DNA of 64,000 bases, taken from contig JAKSZT010054457.1 in the NCBI GenBank assembly GCA_026826555.1, positions 8,405,292 to 8,469,291 of the forward strand. The letters are read 5' to 3'. Both the position numbers and the translations under genes were made by a program. Below the pieces are notes generated by a model. It had not been told where the DNA came from, did not search any database, and was given only the letters and a program-made list of their open reading frames with translations. Origin of the DNA: Tolypeutes matacus. Lineage: Eukaryota > Chordata > Mammalia > Cingulata > Chlamyphoridae. Shown piece by piece: positions 1 to 11,143 of this stretch (the first letter of the stretch is position 1; the number at the start of each line of letters is the position of its first letter).

Positions 1-233
1 CAGAGGATCCCTTCCAGGTATCACTTCTGAGACTCCATGAATGGGAATTAGGCTGTCTTGGATCCTTCAGGCGACCCCAGTAATAAGTTGAAAACACAAA
101 TTGACAGCAGTGCAAGCCACATGAAGCAGAAGGAACACCTAGCCTAGCCCTGTCTGAATTTCTGTCTCACAAAATCTTGAGACAAAATAAAATGGTTGTT
201 AAAAAGTCAAAAAAATTTGGAGTCATATATCAT
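1..233. other. unassigned sequence, possibly an LTR 3' end
   Basis: No gene is visible. The last part (about 150-205) has the AATAAAATGGTTGTT texture often seen at MaLR-type LTR 3' ends, but too little is present to name a family. Confidence 0.3.
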
Positions 234-680
234 TGTGACGGTATAGCTTATGTGCCAACTTGGCCAGGTAATGGTGCCCAGTTGCTTGGCAAAGGAAGCA
301 AAGGCCTGATTGTTACTGTGAGGGCATTCAGTGGAATTAAACCATTAGTTAATCGATTGCATCTATGACTGATTACATCTACAATCAACTGAGAATGTTG
401 CCTTTAGCAATGAGAGATATCTCACCTAATCAGTTGAAGGCCTTAAAGGAGAAATGATGATTTCAGCAAGTCAGAAGACAAAATTCACATCTCTATTTTG
501 TCCAGCCATTTTTTCATGGAGAATTCATTTTAAACCTTCATCAGACTTCCCAGCTTGCAGCCTGCCCTACAGAATGTGGACAGGTACAGCCCCACCATCA
601 TGTGAGACAATTTTATAAATTCTCATAATATTTACAGATTTCTCCTGTTGGCTTTGAGAGAACCCTGATGACTAATAAAA
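234..680 (+). mobile_element. ERVL (MLT2-like) solo LTR
   Basis: Starts TGTGACGG and ends near CCCTGATGACTAATA. Between them lie the landmarks of the ERVL LTR class: a 'CAACTTGGCCAGGTAATGG' start block, 'ATTACATCTACAATCAACTGAG', 'CCTAATCAGTTGAAGGCCTTAAA', and 'TTTCTCCTGTTGGCT' before the terminal CTGACTAAT. Related copies lie at 33,735 and 48,729. No internal retroviral sequence follows, so it reads as a solo LTR. Confidence 0.7.
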
Positions 681-819
681 TGACATAGGGAAAGGTACAC
701 TGAACAATAAATGGAAATGCAAAATGGATGCATCCATAACAAAAATCTAAAGCATGTGGCATTGATTTTGGTGCCAGTGGTAGATGGAAGCTGGAAGGGC
801 TTTTTCTTAGTTCCCCAGG

Positions 820-1345
820 TTGCTGAGATATGTACCATGCAGTGGGTTGGTTTAAACAATGGAAATTTATTGACTCACAGCTTTGAAGCTAGAAGAAGTT
901 CCAAAATCAAGGCATTAGCAAGTTGATGATTTCTTCCTGAAGACTGTTCTGTTTCTGGCTGCCAGCAATCCTTCGGTGCCTTGGCTTTCTTGTCACATAA
1001 TAATGCCTTTCCTTTCTATTCTGGTTTATATTGACTTACAGTTTCTACTCGTACACAGGGTTTTCTCTTTATAAAGACTTCAGTGATAAGATTAAGGCCC
1101 AGCCTCATAAAGTTGGGTCAGACCATAACTAAAAACAACATCTTAAAAAGATTCTATTGACAAAGTTTCACACACATGGGAATTAATTAAAATTAAGAAT
1201 ACTTTATTTTTCTTGGGTACACAATTCAATCTAACACAACCTTTGCTTTGGAGCCCAAAAAGACACCTTCTTCCCATTTGCAAAATACATACATTCCATC
1301 ACAATATCCCAAAAGCCTTAACCCATTTCAATAATAATGTTAAGT
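820..1345 (-). mobile_element. MaLR-type LTR, antisense
   Basis: Contains GGAAATTTATTGACTCACAG..TTTGAAGCTAGAAG..TCCAAAATCAAGGC, the antisense signature of MaLR (MST/THE1/MLT1-like) LTRs, followed by the 'CCTTGGCTTTCTTGTCACA' and 'AGATTAAGGCCCAGCC' segments. Boundaries are approximate and the copy is diverged. Confidence 0.55.
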
Positions 1346-1426
1346 AAAAAGTCTTATTAAAATCAGTTATGAATATGGTCCATCCTAGGCAAATACAATG
1401 GTAGGAAAAACATAAGACACACATTT

Positions 1427-3990
1427 TGTGGCAGTTTGAGGTTATTTATGTACTCCAAAAAGAAAGATTATGTTTGTAAAATGGTAATTGTGCCCAGTTG
1501 TTTAGTCAAGCATTTATGGGCGTTAGCCATCAGTGAGTTTGCTGCGTAGATGGCTGATTGTATCTACATCAACCAGGAAAATTGCCATCAACTTTATCCA
1601 ATCTGTTGAATGCCTTAAAAGAAGAAGTGATTTCAGCATTCAGAGAGAATTTCCCCATTCATCTTTGATAGGCAACATCTCCCAGAAACTCAACAAGGAC
1701 CTTCACTATATTTTCATTGGAGCACCTGGTATACAGCCTGCTTGCAGAACCTGGACTTGTGCATGCCCATGTTCATGCGAGAGACTCTTATAAAATCTCA
1801 TACTATTTACAGATATCTCCTATTAGTTCTGTTTCCCTATGGAATCCTGACTAATACAACCTCTTTGGCTGACTAATACAGAATTTGGCACCAAAAGTTT
1901 CTTCCTGTTTTGCAATTACCAAAAATGCTGGGATGGTTTTATAAGTGGCTAAAGGGTATTTTTTGGAGGAATTGTGAGATGCTTCCTGAAAAAAAAAGCC
2001 TAGATTTCTTTGAAAAGACTGTTGATAGGAATATGGAGCCTAAAGTTATTTCTGATAAGGCCTTAGAAGGAAATGATGAAACCATTATTGGAAACTAGAG
2101 GAAAGGTGTTTCATGCTTTAAAATTGCAGAGAACTTAGCAAGATTGACTCCTGATATGATGTGGGAAGTATAAATTGAAGATTATGAACTTGGCCATTTA
2201 GAAAATATTTTCAAACTAAATGTGAAAAATGCAACCTGGCTTCCCCTTGCAGATTATAGCAAAATGTTAGAGGAAAGAGATACAATGATAACTTAATTAT
2301 TGGACACAAAGAAACCAGAAAATGATTCTGGAAATTCCCAGCCTCTGGAAATCAAGCCCCCAGATGATAGTGCCCCATTTGAGGGATTAACTAAACTTGG
2401 ACTTTTTAAGCCAGGATTGAAAATGCAGTTATCCAGGAAAGACTAGAGGAATGTCTAACTGTCTGATGGCTTGGACCCCTATTTCCTGCATGCTAAACCA
2501 ACATGATTTTTGCGAGAGCTGTATAAGCAAATCCACTGTCAGCTTTTACTAAAAGGGACCTGGAGGGGAGAGATGGAAAAGAAAACAGCTTTAAGAGGAA
2601 AATCATGGAAGCTGAGGTCTGGAATTAAGACATCTCCTTGAACCAAAAGAAGGACTCCACTCATGTGCACAGAGAAGATGAGTTTGCCCGGGCCTTTAAA
2701 GAGAGTGGGTGTTCCAACCCAATGTGCAGGGAGTGTTTAGTCACCCCAGGTTACAGAGGGGGTGGAACACATTCTCCAAGGGTTGAGGAGAGTGAGATTG
2801 ACATCCCAGTGCTTTGAGAGAGGTGGACTTTTTCCCTATAGGTTGGGAAGAGTGAGGTTGACACCCCATTTCTCTGAGATGTGTAGGCCTCCACCCACAC
2901 AGAATTTATGTGAGGCCAGGTCACTAATTCACTGTTTTGAGACTGTTGGACCTAATCTCCAGAGATTAGGGAGAATGTTCCTGTCACCTCACTGTACTAA
3001 GGGAGTGGAGACTGTACTCCAGAGATTGGGGAAAGAGTGGCCTTCACACCAATGATCTTGGAGAATGAGGTCTGGAGCTCAGTCACCACCCAGATGCTTG
3101 ATGAGGATGGAAACAAGGACATGGCTGTGGGCAAATTTGTGGAAAGAGTGTACCCTCATGAGGCCCCAAGGATGAGAAGAAACCCTCATCTTAAGAATAA
3201 CTCTCAGTCTTTGAAACCTAATATAGTATGTCCAGCAGATTTTCAGAACATTAGGGAACCAGTGACTCATGTTTCCCCACCAATTTCTCCTTATGGTAAT
3301 GCACATGTTTATCCTATGTCTGACCCTTTGTATATTGGAAGCAGATAATTTGTTTTTTAAGTTTCACAGGTCTACAGTCAGAGGGGACTTTGCCCCAAGA
3401 AAAACTGTATTTGTGAAACTGTGTTGTGATTTTGTATTTAGCGTTGTTAACTGAAAGGATTTAAAGGTTTTAGAATATTGTAATATCTTTTTGAAATTCA
3501 GAGAAATGTGAACGTGTGGTAGTTTGAGATTATTTATGAATTCCAAAAAGAGAGATTATGTTTGTAAACTGGCCTGTTCCTCTGGATATGATACACTTTG
3601 ATTGTATTAGATTCAGCTGAAATGTCTTTGATTAAATTTATTAAGATTAGGCTTTGATTCAGCCACATCAATGAAGTGTAACACAAGTTAAGTCCTTGCC
3701 CCTTGGTGGGTATACAAACAGAAACACTCAGTCAAAAGAGCACACAGAAGAAGAAAAGAGAGGAAAGAAGAGAGAGCTCCATAGACAAGGCAGAGGAGAG
3801 AACTTTGATCCTGGGGCCCTGGAGAGAGCTGAGCCATTCACCTGATAGTTTACAGTCTCCAGACCTGCTGGAGCATCAATTCCACCCTTTTAAATGCCTG
3901 TGTAGCAGCCAGGCTTTTCAAGAATGCTTCATTATAAAACCTACCTTATCTGAGCACTAGAGTGGCATTCAGCCTGTCCAAGAATGCTAG
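1427..3990 (+). mobile_element. MaLR-like element: LTR, internal region, LTR
   Basis: Two copies of the same ~55-bp LTR start (TGTGG.AGTTTGAG.TTATTTATG..) occur at 1,427 and 3,515 in the same orientation. Between them (about 1,870-3,514) is non-LTR sequence that opens with GAATTTGGCACCAAAAGT, in the position of an ERVL/MaLR primer-binding region, and closes with a CTTTGTATATTGGAAGCAGATAA stretch resembling the end of MaLR internal regions. No significant open frame survives. The 5' LTR matches the 3' LTR only for its first ~55 bp and then changes to an ERVL-like LTR body (1,485-1,860), so it was invaded or recombined. The 3' boundary is approximate. Confidence 0.55.
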
Positions 3991-4353
3991 GGCACAAGCC
4001 CCAGTGTTGGGGTGGTGGCACTCTCCCTGAACATCAATTTGCAGGCCTACCCTCTCAATACACCAGGGCAGAAGACCTGTCCCCTTTAAGGGCAGAGGTG
4101 AATTGCTTTCACCACACACATGGGTGGGTCTTTTCTCTTGGTCCAAGGAGATCTCTCTGGTCAGAAGTCTGTATCCATGGTTCTGCCCTTGAAGTCATAT
4201 TTCCTTCAATCAACCCATCTCTGTCTCTTTCAATCCAGAATGGCAGTGTTCATATAAATTTTACAAAATACTTGTCAGATTTTCATGCAGTTCAAAGGGG
4301 TTCCAAACAATCAGATGAAAGGACTTTCCACAGATCCTTGCTGAAAAAACTAT
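3991..4353. other. unassigned repeat-like stretch
   Basis: GC content is higher than in the neighbours and there is no recognisable domain. The 146-codon open frame crossing it (3,984-4,424) runs into the next LTR and has no family features, so it is not called. It may belong to the preceding LTR or to another unrecognised LTR. Confidence 0.35.
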
Positions 4354-5060
4354 TGTGGTGGTATGTAGCTGTATGTACCCCAGAAAAACATGTTCTTAAA
4401 TTTAACACATTCCTATGGGTGTAATTCCTTTTTAAGTAGGACCTATTGATGAAGTTACTTCTGTTAAGATGTGGCCCAGCCCAATCAAGATTGGTCTTAA
4501 TCCTGCTACTGGAGTTTTTTTATGATAAGAATGAGATTCAGATAGAGAAGAGAAAGCCACAGGAAGCAAGAGGCTGGACTCTGATGGAAACTGGAAGAGA
4601 AGGGAGAGACCAAGCAATGCCACCATGTGCCTTGCTTTGTGACAGAGTAACCAAGAATCACCAGAGCCATCCCCAGGACACTACACTCTTTTGGAAGAAA
4701 ACATCACTTTGATGACATCTTGATGTGAACATTTTTCCAGCCTCAAGCCATGAGCAAATTAATTCCCATTGATTAACCAGAACAATTTCATTGAATGGCC
4801 TAGCTAATTAAAACAAATTTTGATACCATGAGAGTGTGTATTCTATTGCAACCACCAAAAATGTGGAAACACCTTTGGGATGGGGTAATAGGTAGAAAAT
4901 GGAAGAAATATGAGGTGCTTGATAGAAGATAGAAGTTTAAGAGGTTTGCACTAGAGGAAGAACCATTGCCTTCTGTTTGCCACCCTTTAGAACAGGAGTA
5001 TGTATTTTGGTATTCCTGCGCCCTCGCTGTTGCCTGGGCATGTGAAAGAGATAGGAGATT
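4354..5060 (+). mobile_element. MaLR-type LTR plus start of internal region
   Basis: The LTR (4,354-4,814) begins TGTGGTGGTATGTAGCTG and ends AAAACA. It carries ACCCCAGAAAAACATGTTCTT, CTTAATCCTGCTACTGGAGT, GCCATGTGCCTTGC-like and AATTCCCATTG blocks, the arrangement of MST/THE1-type LTRs. The next bases (TTTTGATACCATGAGAGTG, then AAAAATGTGGAAACACCTTTGG..TGGGGTAATAGGTAGA) match the beginning of MaLR internal sequence. Sibling LTRs occur at 33,243 and 56,585. Confidence 0.7.
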
Positions 5061-5224
5061 TCTAATTTATAGATCTTTAAAGAAAGGGGAACCATCATTG
5101 AGGAACCAAATAACCTAATCCATACCTGTTCTGGATTTAGCAGTTGAGATCCTGACCCTCAAGTTGATGCCATAATAACAGTGGGAGATATTGGGGAAGG
5201 GAAGAATATTTTGTGCATATGAGG
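5061..5224. other. unassigned intervening sequence
   Basis: No gene or repeat was recognised; it may be decayed MaLR internal sequence. Confidence 0.25.
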
Positions 5225-5835
5225 CATGTGTATTTTATTGCTGGGGGTGAACTGTGACAGATGGTATTTTCTAAAGTTGGATACAACAGCATTTCCACTC
5301 ATGTTATTTTTCATGTCACTCTACCACTCCTCAATCAAGATATGCAGTCAATTTCTCCATTTTTTGAATCTGGGCAAGCCTATGGTTGCTTTATGTAATA
5401 GAGTGTGATAATGTGATGCTGGGTGAGTTCTAGGAGTGTCTATTATGCAGCCTGGCAGTGTTTGCCTCCTCCATTTGAGTCCTGAGCTAGCTGCAATTTT
5501 AGAAATCTGACAACCTTGTTGGAAGGACCTCAACTATATGTCCTACATCTTCATGGAGAGGAAGAAGGACCTAACGGAACCAAGCTTTATAACCACCTCT
5601 GACAAGGTACTAACTATTCATATGGGTAAACTTTTCTTGGACCTTCCATAAAATCCTAGCCATTAGCTGAGTACCAGAGAGGGACCTTAGGTCATTCCAC
5701 ATGGAGCAGAAGAATTGTTCAGCCAAGTTCTGCTTAAATTGCTAACTCAAAGAAATCGTGATCTAATACAACACTTATTGTTTTAGCAGCTAAGTTTTAG
5801 GATAGTTTGTTTTACATAAATACATAAGTGAACGG
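5225..5835 (+). mobile_element. MLT1-type LTR
   Basis: Contains GGAGAGGAAGAAGGACC in the middle and ends with the class hallmark TTATTGTTTTAGCAGCTAAGTTTTAGGATAGTTTGTTTTAC-like tail (about 5,778-5,815). It is older and more diverged than the neighbouring MaLR LTR. Confidence 0.55.
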
Positions 5836-6230
5836 GAGAAATGAGCAAAAAGTTTCCAAAATTGTACTAAAATGAAAGAGTCCTACAAGTGCTAAACTAA
5901 TCTGAAAAGAAGGTTGTAGAGCCACATCACAAGATTTTAAAGTTTACTGTAGAGCTGCACTAAACAAGATTTTGTGGTACTAATGTAATTTTAGACAAAT
6001 AGATGTATAAAGTAGAATAGAGATTCTACAAAATAGATCCATGCCTATATGTTAATTTATTTTAAACAAAGTTTCCAATGTAATTAAATAGGGAAAGAAA
6101 AAACTTCTAAAGAACAGTGCTGGAAGAACTGTATATTTAGATGGAAAAAAAGTGACTTACAATCCTAACTTCATATAATTTACAGAAAATAGTTCAAGAA
6201 TAATCATGGGTTGATATGCACTGCATCCAA

Positions 6231-6557
6231 CTTTGGAGCCTTTGAGGGAGGTAGGCAGAAGAAAAACTAAGGCAGAGAGGGAACTTTGCTTATACGTAGT
6301 CTGCTCCAGACAAAGCAGGCAAGTAAGCATGGCCATTCTTTACTTACAGGGTTATTCATACACTACAGTTATCTTTCAAATTTTACACAGAAGGAACACA
6401 AAATGCAACTCCCCAGAATAATTTCTGCTGTACCTAGGGAGGATATGTTCTGGGCCAAGGACTTTGTGAGCTAATAGCTGATCTAGCAGTTGGGCCACTG
6501 TCCGAGTCTTTAACCCTCACACACTGGTCTTAATCCTTACAGTGTCTTTAACCCTCT
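6231..6557. other. unassigned insert within the old L1
   Basis: Sits between two collinear L1 pieces, so it must be an insertion or part of a composite with the following SINE. No family was recognised. It contains an imperfect repeat of 'TCTTTAACCCTC.CACA' and 'GTCTTTAACCCTCTCACAG' near 6,510-6,562. Confidence 0.3.
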
Positions 6558-6657
6558 CACAGTGAAGCAGGTAGAACTTAGTAGTTGAGTACATGCTTTG
6601 CATGAATGAGATCCCAGGTTCAATCCCCATTACCTACTTTAAAAAAAAAAAAAAAAG
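6558..6657 (+). mobile_element. tRNA-derived SINE
   Basis: Has a box A-like TTAGTAGTTGAGTACATGC, a box B-like AGGTTCAATCCCC and a 16-nt A tail. Box spacing fits a tRNA-head SINE. It differs from the GATGTGGCTCAA-type SINEs elsewhere in the window and is probably an older subfamily. Confidence 0.65.
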
Positions 6658-7259
6658 ACTAATAATGGACCTTAAAGTAAAAACTCATGCTATAAAGCTT
6701 TCAGAAGAAAACATGGAAAAATATTCTTGTGAACTTAAGTTTACAGAAATTTCCTAGAAAACAAAAACGAAAAATTGATAAATTGTACTTCATCAAAATA
6801 AAAACTTTTGACTCATCAAAACTAACTGTTAATGATATGAAAATGCAAAATATATATTGGGGAAATATTTGCAATATATAGATCTAAAAAAAAAAACTTG
6901 TATCCAGAATCCATAAAGAATTCTTACAAATCAAAACAAGCGTTTTATTTGCTTTGAATGATCTGAAAACTTAAGACAAACCCAGAATAACCAAGAAACA
7001 AATAGACATGAAGCTCTCAACATGTTTAGTTTTCTGGGAAATGTAAATTAAAACCATGATGTGCTATACCTCACAAACACTAGCATAAATAAAATTAAAG
7101 TCAGATAATCCAAATGTTAATGAGGATGTGGCGCAACTAGAACTCTCATATGTCCTTGGTGGGAGTGTAAATTTTTATAATTATGTGTAAGGTCAGATGA
7201 AAATGAATGTGTGGCTGGATATAGGCTCTTAAGTGATCAGACACAGAACCATGTGTGTT

Positions 7260-7355
7260 ACAATGATGATTACCAATTTGTATTGAGACTATAGATCAAG
7301 CCTTTTCAACACATCACATTACAGAAGAGGAAACTAGACATTGCAGAATGCCATT
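7260..7355 (-). repeat. MIR fragment
   Basis: 'ACAGAAGAGGAAACTAGAC' matches the antisense of the MIR core (CATTTTACAGATGAGGAAACTGAG). Confidence 0.4.
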
Positions 7356-7810
7356 TTCCTCAAAATCAATATGTACAGTAGTACAATTCTAAATAAGATT
7401 GTAGGGGAAGATCTTAAGCTTAAAAAGATTATATTAAAATTTATCAGAAAGAATCATTGTCTAAGAAATGCAAGAAAAATGTTGAAAACGTTGAGTAATT
7501 GAGGGAGAATATCTATTACTAATAGGTATAAATACACATTAAACATCTTAATGACTACAGTGATATATGGGTGATAGAGGAATGAACTCCCTTAAAATTT
7601 AAGAAACATAAGAATGTGTTGAATCTTCTAGATATATAAAACATGACATATTAAAAATGTTACTGAACATAATAATTAGTAAATTATGCTAGCCAAATAT
7701 TTTATCTAGTTGGGAAATAGACAAATATTTTCTCAAACAAACAAAATTAAATTATAAATGAATTGAAAAATATTTTTTTGAAAAGTTATTAGAAAAAAAG
7801 AGAGGTCAAA
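7356..7810. other. AT-rich unassigned sequence
   Basis: No open frame of note and no clear repeat; possibly decayed L1. Confidence 0.3.
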
Positions 7811-7899
7811 ATCTATAAAATTGGGAAACGATGTGGCTCAAGAGGTTCGGCGTCTGTCTACCATATGGAGAGACCGGGGTTCGATCCCTGGTACCTCCT

Positions 7900-7933
<34 letters not shown>

Positions 7934-7940
7934 ATAAAAT
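7811..7940 (+). mobile_element. xenarthran DAS-type SINE with target-site duplication
   Basis: Body 7,822-7,929: GATGTGGCTCAAGAGGTTCG (box A side), GGGGTTCGATCCCTGG (box B), CCTCCTGG, then a ~29-nt A tail. An 11-nt direct repeat ATCTATAAAAT flanks it exactly (7,811-7,821 and 7,930-7,940). The intact RNA polymerase III boxes and long pure A tail indicate a fairly recent insertion. This is the clearest lineage marker in the window. Confidence 0.9.
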
Positions 7941-8179
7941 CACAAAGGGAAATAGAATTTTCCAAGTGTGCTATGATAGAAGAAATAAAAATGTAAAAGA
8001 ATGTTAAGAAATAACATCTTTGTATAAAATACTCATGATGATAACATAAATAACCTAAAGCAAATGTTTATAGCAAATATGAAACTAATGTGGTAAATAT
8101 CTTTAATATAGAAAGAGTTCATAAAAAGTAATCAGTAAAAATTCTGACTTGAACAGAAAAATAAATGATACAAGTAACT
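7941..8179. other. unassigned AT-rich DNA
   Basis: No gene or repeat recognised. Confidence 0.3.
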
Positions 8180-8295
8180 GGCAAAGTTTATTGAGTGGAT
8201 TCTATATCCCAGACATTGTTTAAGGAACAGAGGGCACATAGACTGTTAAATAAATTTCCCTGCCTTTAGGGAACTTACAGACAAAAGAACACTAG
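8180..8295 (-). repeat. L2 3'-end fragment
   Basis: GTTTATTGAGTGGATTCTATATCCCAGACATTG..CTGCCTTTAGGGAACTTACAG follows the antisense L2 3' terminal pattern. Confidence 0.5.
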
Positions 8296-8789
8296 ATATT
8301 GCTATATAAATTTGAAAATTAACTAAGTATCCAAAAGTGGAGGACTAAGTTAATTACTTTTTTTGTAACTATACTCTTGATATTATTTCATGAATAGTGT
8401 TATGATCAAGTTATTGATACAATATGTTTTACCAGAGCAAAATATTCATTCTTCTAGATCTAGCCCCTCATGAAACCAGACTTAATAGGACAGGCAGGAA
8501 CTACGAGTTTGTTTGACCACATATTTCCTACCATATTAGGGGCAGATAATATTTTATTTGAAGCCTGATTTAAAGAGAGAAATTGTCACAAAGATTTTAT
8601 GAAGTTTTTGTCAAATATAACAATGTATTCCGGCCTTTTTATTACCAGGTAAACTGTGTTACATTGATGAGGCAGGTGAGAAAGGAAACAGCATATATTG
8701 TCAGCATCTTTCTTGAGAATGACATCATTCAAAATTACCTAATGTCAATTTCTGCATTCTATATTGAAGTTCATGTATTATGGATTGTC

Positions 8790-9150
8790 CTAATTTTACA
8801 TATGAAAGACAGGGCCTCAGGACGAGATAGTTTCATGGGTGAATTCTACTAATCATTCTGGAAAGAACTAAACCAATTCTGCTTAAACTCTTCCAAAAAA
8901 CACAAGTGGAGGGAACATGACTTAACTCATTCTGTGATGCCAACATCACCATAACACCAAAGCCACATAAAGATGCCACAAGAAAAGAAAACTACAGACC
9001 AATCTCTCTAATAAACATAAATGCTAAAATCCTCAACAAAATACTTGCTAATCAAATTCAAAAACACATTAAACAAATTATACACCATGATCAAATGGGT
9101 TTTATCCCTGGTATGCAAAGATGGTTCAACATAAGAAAATCAATCAAGAC
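8790..9150 (+). mobile_element. L1 ORF2 reverse-transcriptase fragment
   Basis: Decays across the L1 ORF2 stretch that ends in the conserved GFIPG-Q-WFNI motif (about 9,097-9,140). Upstream it has the NYRPISL..NIDAKIL-type segment with stops and an internal deletion. It is diverged and non-functional. The long L1 at 14.88 kb lacks this very segment of its RT. Confidence 0.7.
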
Positions 9151-9900
9151 AGAGCCTCAACCTCTATTAGAAGGTCACTAAGCAGTGTAAGTAAAAATTA
9201 GACTGTGACATTGAAATTCAGCAGAGGAATTATCAGATATTTTAAACTAACTGGGAAGACTAATAGAGCATTTGTATTAAAATATAACACCAAACAAAAC
9301 TCATCCACTTGAGGAGATAATATGATTTTCTTGCTGGAAAAAATAAGTAAAATTTAGTCATTTTCCTGCATATCTGTGTCATTCATTTAAATTCTTTTTG
9401 TATATTTAGCCTCCTTATGATTAATATTATAACTCTGAAACTTCATTCCTCTTCAACTTTTGCCTGTTATGCAATAAGAACAATACTATATGTTTAAAGT
9501 ATCTTGCATATACAAAAATAAGAATGTTAAAAGTTGTCTTTGTGTGAGATGGAATGAAGAACATTTTTGTTTCATTTCTTTCTTTATTTTCCCAAAATCT
9601 GTAATGATCACTATTATTTCTGAAAAAAAATTGAGTAACTTTATTTAAGAAAAAGACAAGAAAACATTGTCCATAAATAAAAAACAATTACAGTATTAAT
9701 TATAGCATAGCTCATCACTTAGAACATAAATTTTCAGAGCAATGTCACAGAAAAAATGAATTTATATTTCCCTAAGAAATCTTGAAAATATCAAAAATAT
9801 ATTTTGAACAAAATTCATCACTGGAAGTATTCACATATAATGAATATTTTTCATCATGCAAAATATCTTAAATCTGAAGAAAAAGTGACTAGTTATATAA
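9151..9900. other. unassigned AT-rich DNA, 3' side of an OR pseudogene
   Basis: No gene is visible. The 86-codon minus-strand frame at 9,427-9,687 is low-complexity and unsupported. Confidence 0.3.
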
Positions 9901-10336
9901 TCACACATGGATTGATTTAATCAAAGACAACTCTTCACTGAAAATAGGTGATGCATTTCTCTGCCACCTCATTTTATTATTTTTATTTATTTTTCCATTC
10001 CAGAGCTTCTTCATGGTATTCTTTATCTCTGCATTTCTCAGGATATAGATTAAGGGGTTCCACATAGGGGTAATAACAGTGTAAAAGACAGTCAAATATT
10101 TATCCAAGGGTAAAGTGAAGGGAGGTCTCACATACATAAAAATTCAGGGAACAAAGAATAGGACCATTACAGTGATGTGGAAACCACAGGTGGATAAGGC
10201 TTTGTGCCTCCCTTCCTGAGTACATTTCTTCAGGGAGTGCAGAATGACCCCATAAGAGGTCAATAAGAGCATAAAGATGACCACACAGATTGCCCCATCA
10301 TTGGTAATCACAGTGGTGAAATTTGCCACCAATCCC
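9901..10336 (-). pseudogene. olfactory receptor pseudogene, OR4-like, 3' half only
   Basis: Minus-strand translation gives transmembrane 5 to the C-terminus of an olfactory receptor, an odorant GPCR of the sensory-neuron plasma membrane. In order: a TM5 stretch ending SYGVIL, the intracellular-loop motif HKALSTC with H.T in TM6, then FFVP-stop-IFMYVRP, SLP-type extracellular loop 3, and the TM7 motif [11 protein letters not shown] followed by MKKLW. The [10 protein letters not shown] and MKKLW features are typical of family 4 (OR4A/OR4C-like). An in-frame TGA lies right after FFVP (10,141-10,143), where functional receptors have Cys. The first half, including the start codon, TM1-TM4 and DRY, is missing: at 10,337 the sequence turns abruptly into an LTR, and no OR sequence was found beyond it. 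Confidence 0.9.
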
Positions 10337-10784
10337 TGCCAAGTTGTCTGCCTTTTCCTCCAGAATCTACCATCTATCAGAGCCCAGCCCCCAGAGTTCA
10401 GCCATCAGCTATCAAGCACAAGACTTGTCTCTTTTTGAGCTTCTCCATGGACCTAGCCTCTTGGGGGTTTCATTCTTAAGGGATCCTCTAGTCCTTCTTC
10501 ACATGGCAGGATCAAATATGGCAGCTTTCTTTTGCTCTGTGTCTCATTGTGTGTCTCTCTCTGTGTCTCCATTTTTATTAGACACAGCAAGAGGGCAGAG
10601 CCTTAACATGAATCACATCCCATTTACACAGTCCAATCAAAAGCCCAAAAGCTATCATATCAAGTAATCTAACCAAAGGTCCCTCCAAATTTAATGCAAT
10701 CAAAAGTTATCACACACACAGGAATAAACTAGCTTGAAAATGTAATCTTTCTCTTTTTTAGGATTCATAAAATAATCTCAAACA
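10337..10784 (-). mobile_element. MaLR-like LTR ending the OR pseudogene
   Basis: On the minus strand it begins TGTTTGAGATTATTTTATGA and ends ..AACTTGGCA. It has the same start block as the LTRs at 1,427 and 3,515 (GTTTGAGATTATTTATGAA..AAAAGAGAGATTA). The body carries a '..TGGAGACACAGAGAGAGACAC' purine-rich tract. Its inner end touches OR coding sequence. The missing OR half is not on its far side, so insertion was accompanied or followed by a deletion. No clear flanking duplication is seen. Confidence 0.6.
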
Positions 10785-10879
10785 TCTGAAACTTGAGTCT
10801 ATCTTAAGCCAATCCATTTTTATGGTATTTGTGAAGGCCAACCCTGAAGTCAAACTAAATTGGTTTAAATGACACATCA

Positions 10880-11040
10880 TGCACCTAATGGGTTATTTTT
10901 TCCAAGTTTCCATTAATTTTCTAGAAAACAGAAGTAGAATCTATTTCAAAGGCACTTACAGGATAAAATAAGATAATGCCTTCGGAGTGCCTGCCACATT
11001 GTAGTAAATAAAGACTAGATTTCACTACAAGCATTAATTT
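10880..11040 (+). repeat. MIR fragment
   Basis: 'AGGATAAAATAAGATAATGCCTTCGGAGTGCCTGCCAC..AGTAAATAAA' follows the MIR 3' half. The duplicate at 35,690-35,930 also carries it. Confidence 0.5.
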
Positions 11041-11143
11041 TCTTGCAACAGATTTCTTATTTGCCAAAGAAAAATCATTAAATTTTGTGATCTTCCTTAG
11101 TCTGATTTTGATTTGTGAGACATTCAGACTTTAAAAGTGAATC

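Larger units (their letters stand above)
5836..7190 (+). mobile_element. old L1 ORF2 / 3' fragment, interrupted
   Basis: Pieces 5,836-6,230 and 6,658-7,190 are consecutive parts of one L1: first the 'GTGGTACTAATG..AGACAAATAGATG..AATAGATCCATGCCTATATG' section of ORF2, then the 'CTTTCAGAAGAAAACATGG' and 'AATGTTAATGAGGATGTGG..CTCATATGTCCTTGGTGGGAGTGTAAA' sections. Unassigned sequence (6,231-6,557) and a SINE separate them. All frames are broken. Confidence 0.65.

Noticed and set aside
3984..4424. 146-codon plus-strand frame
   Set aside because: Runs from unassigned repeat-like DNA into a MaLR-type LTR, with no family features.
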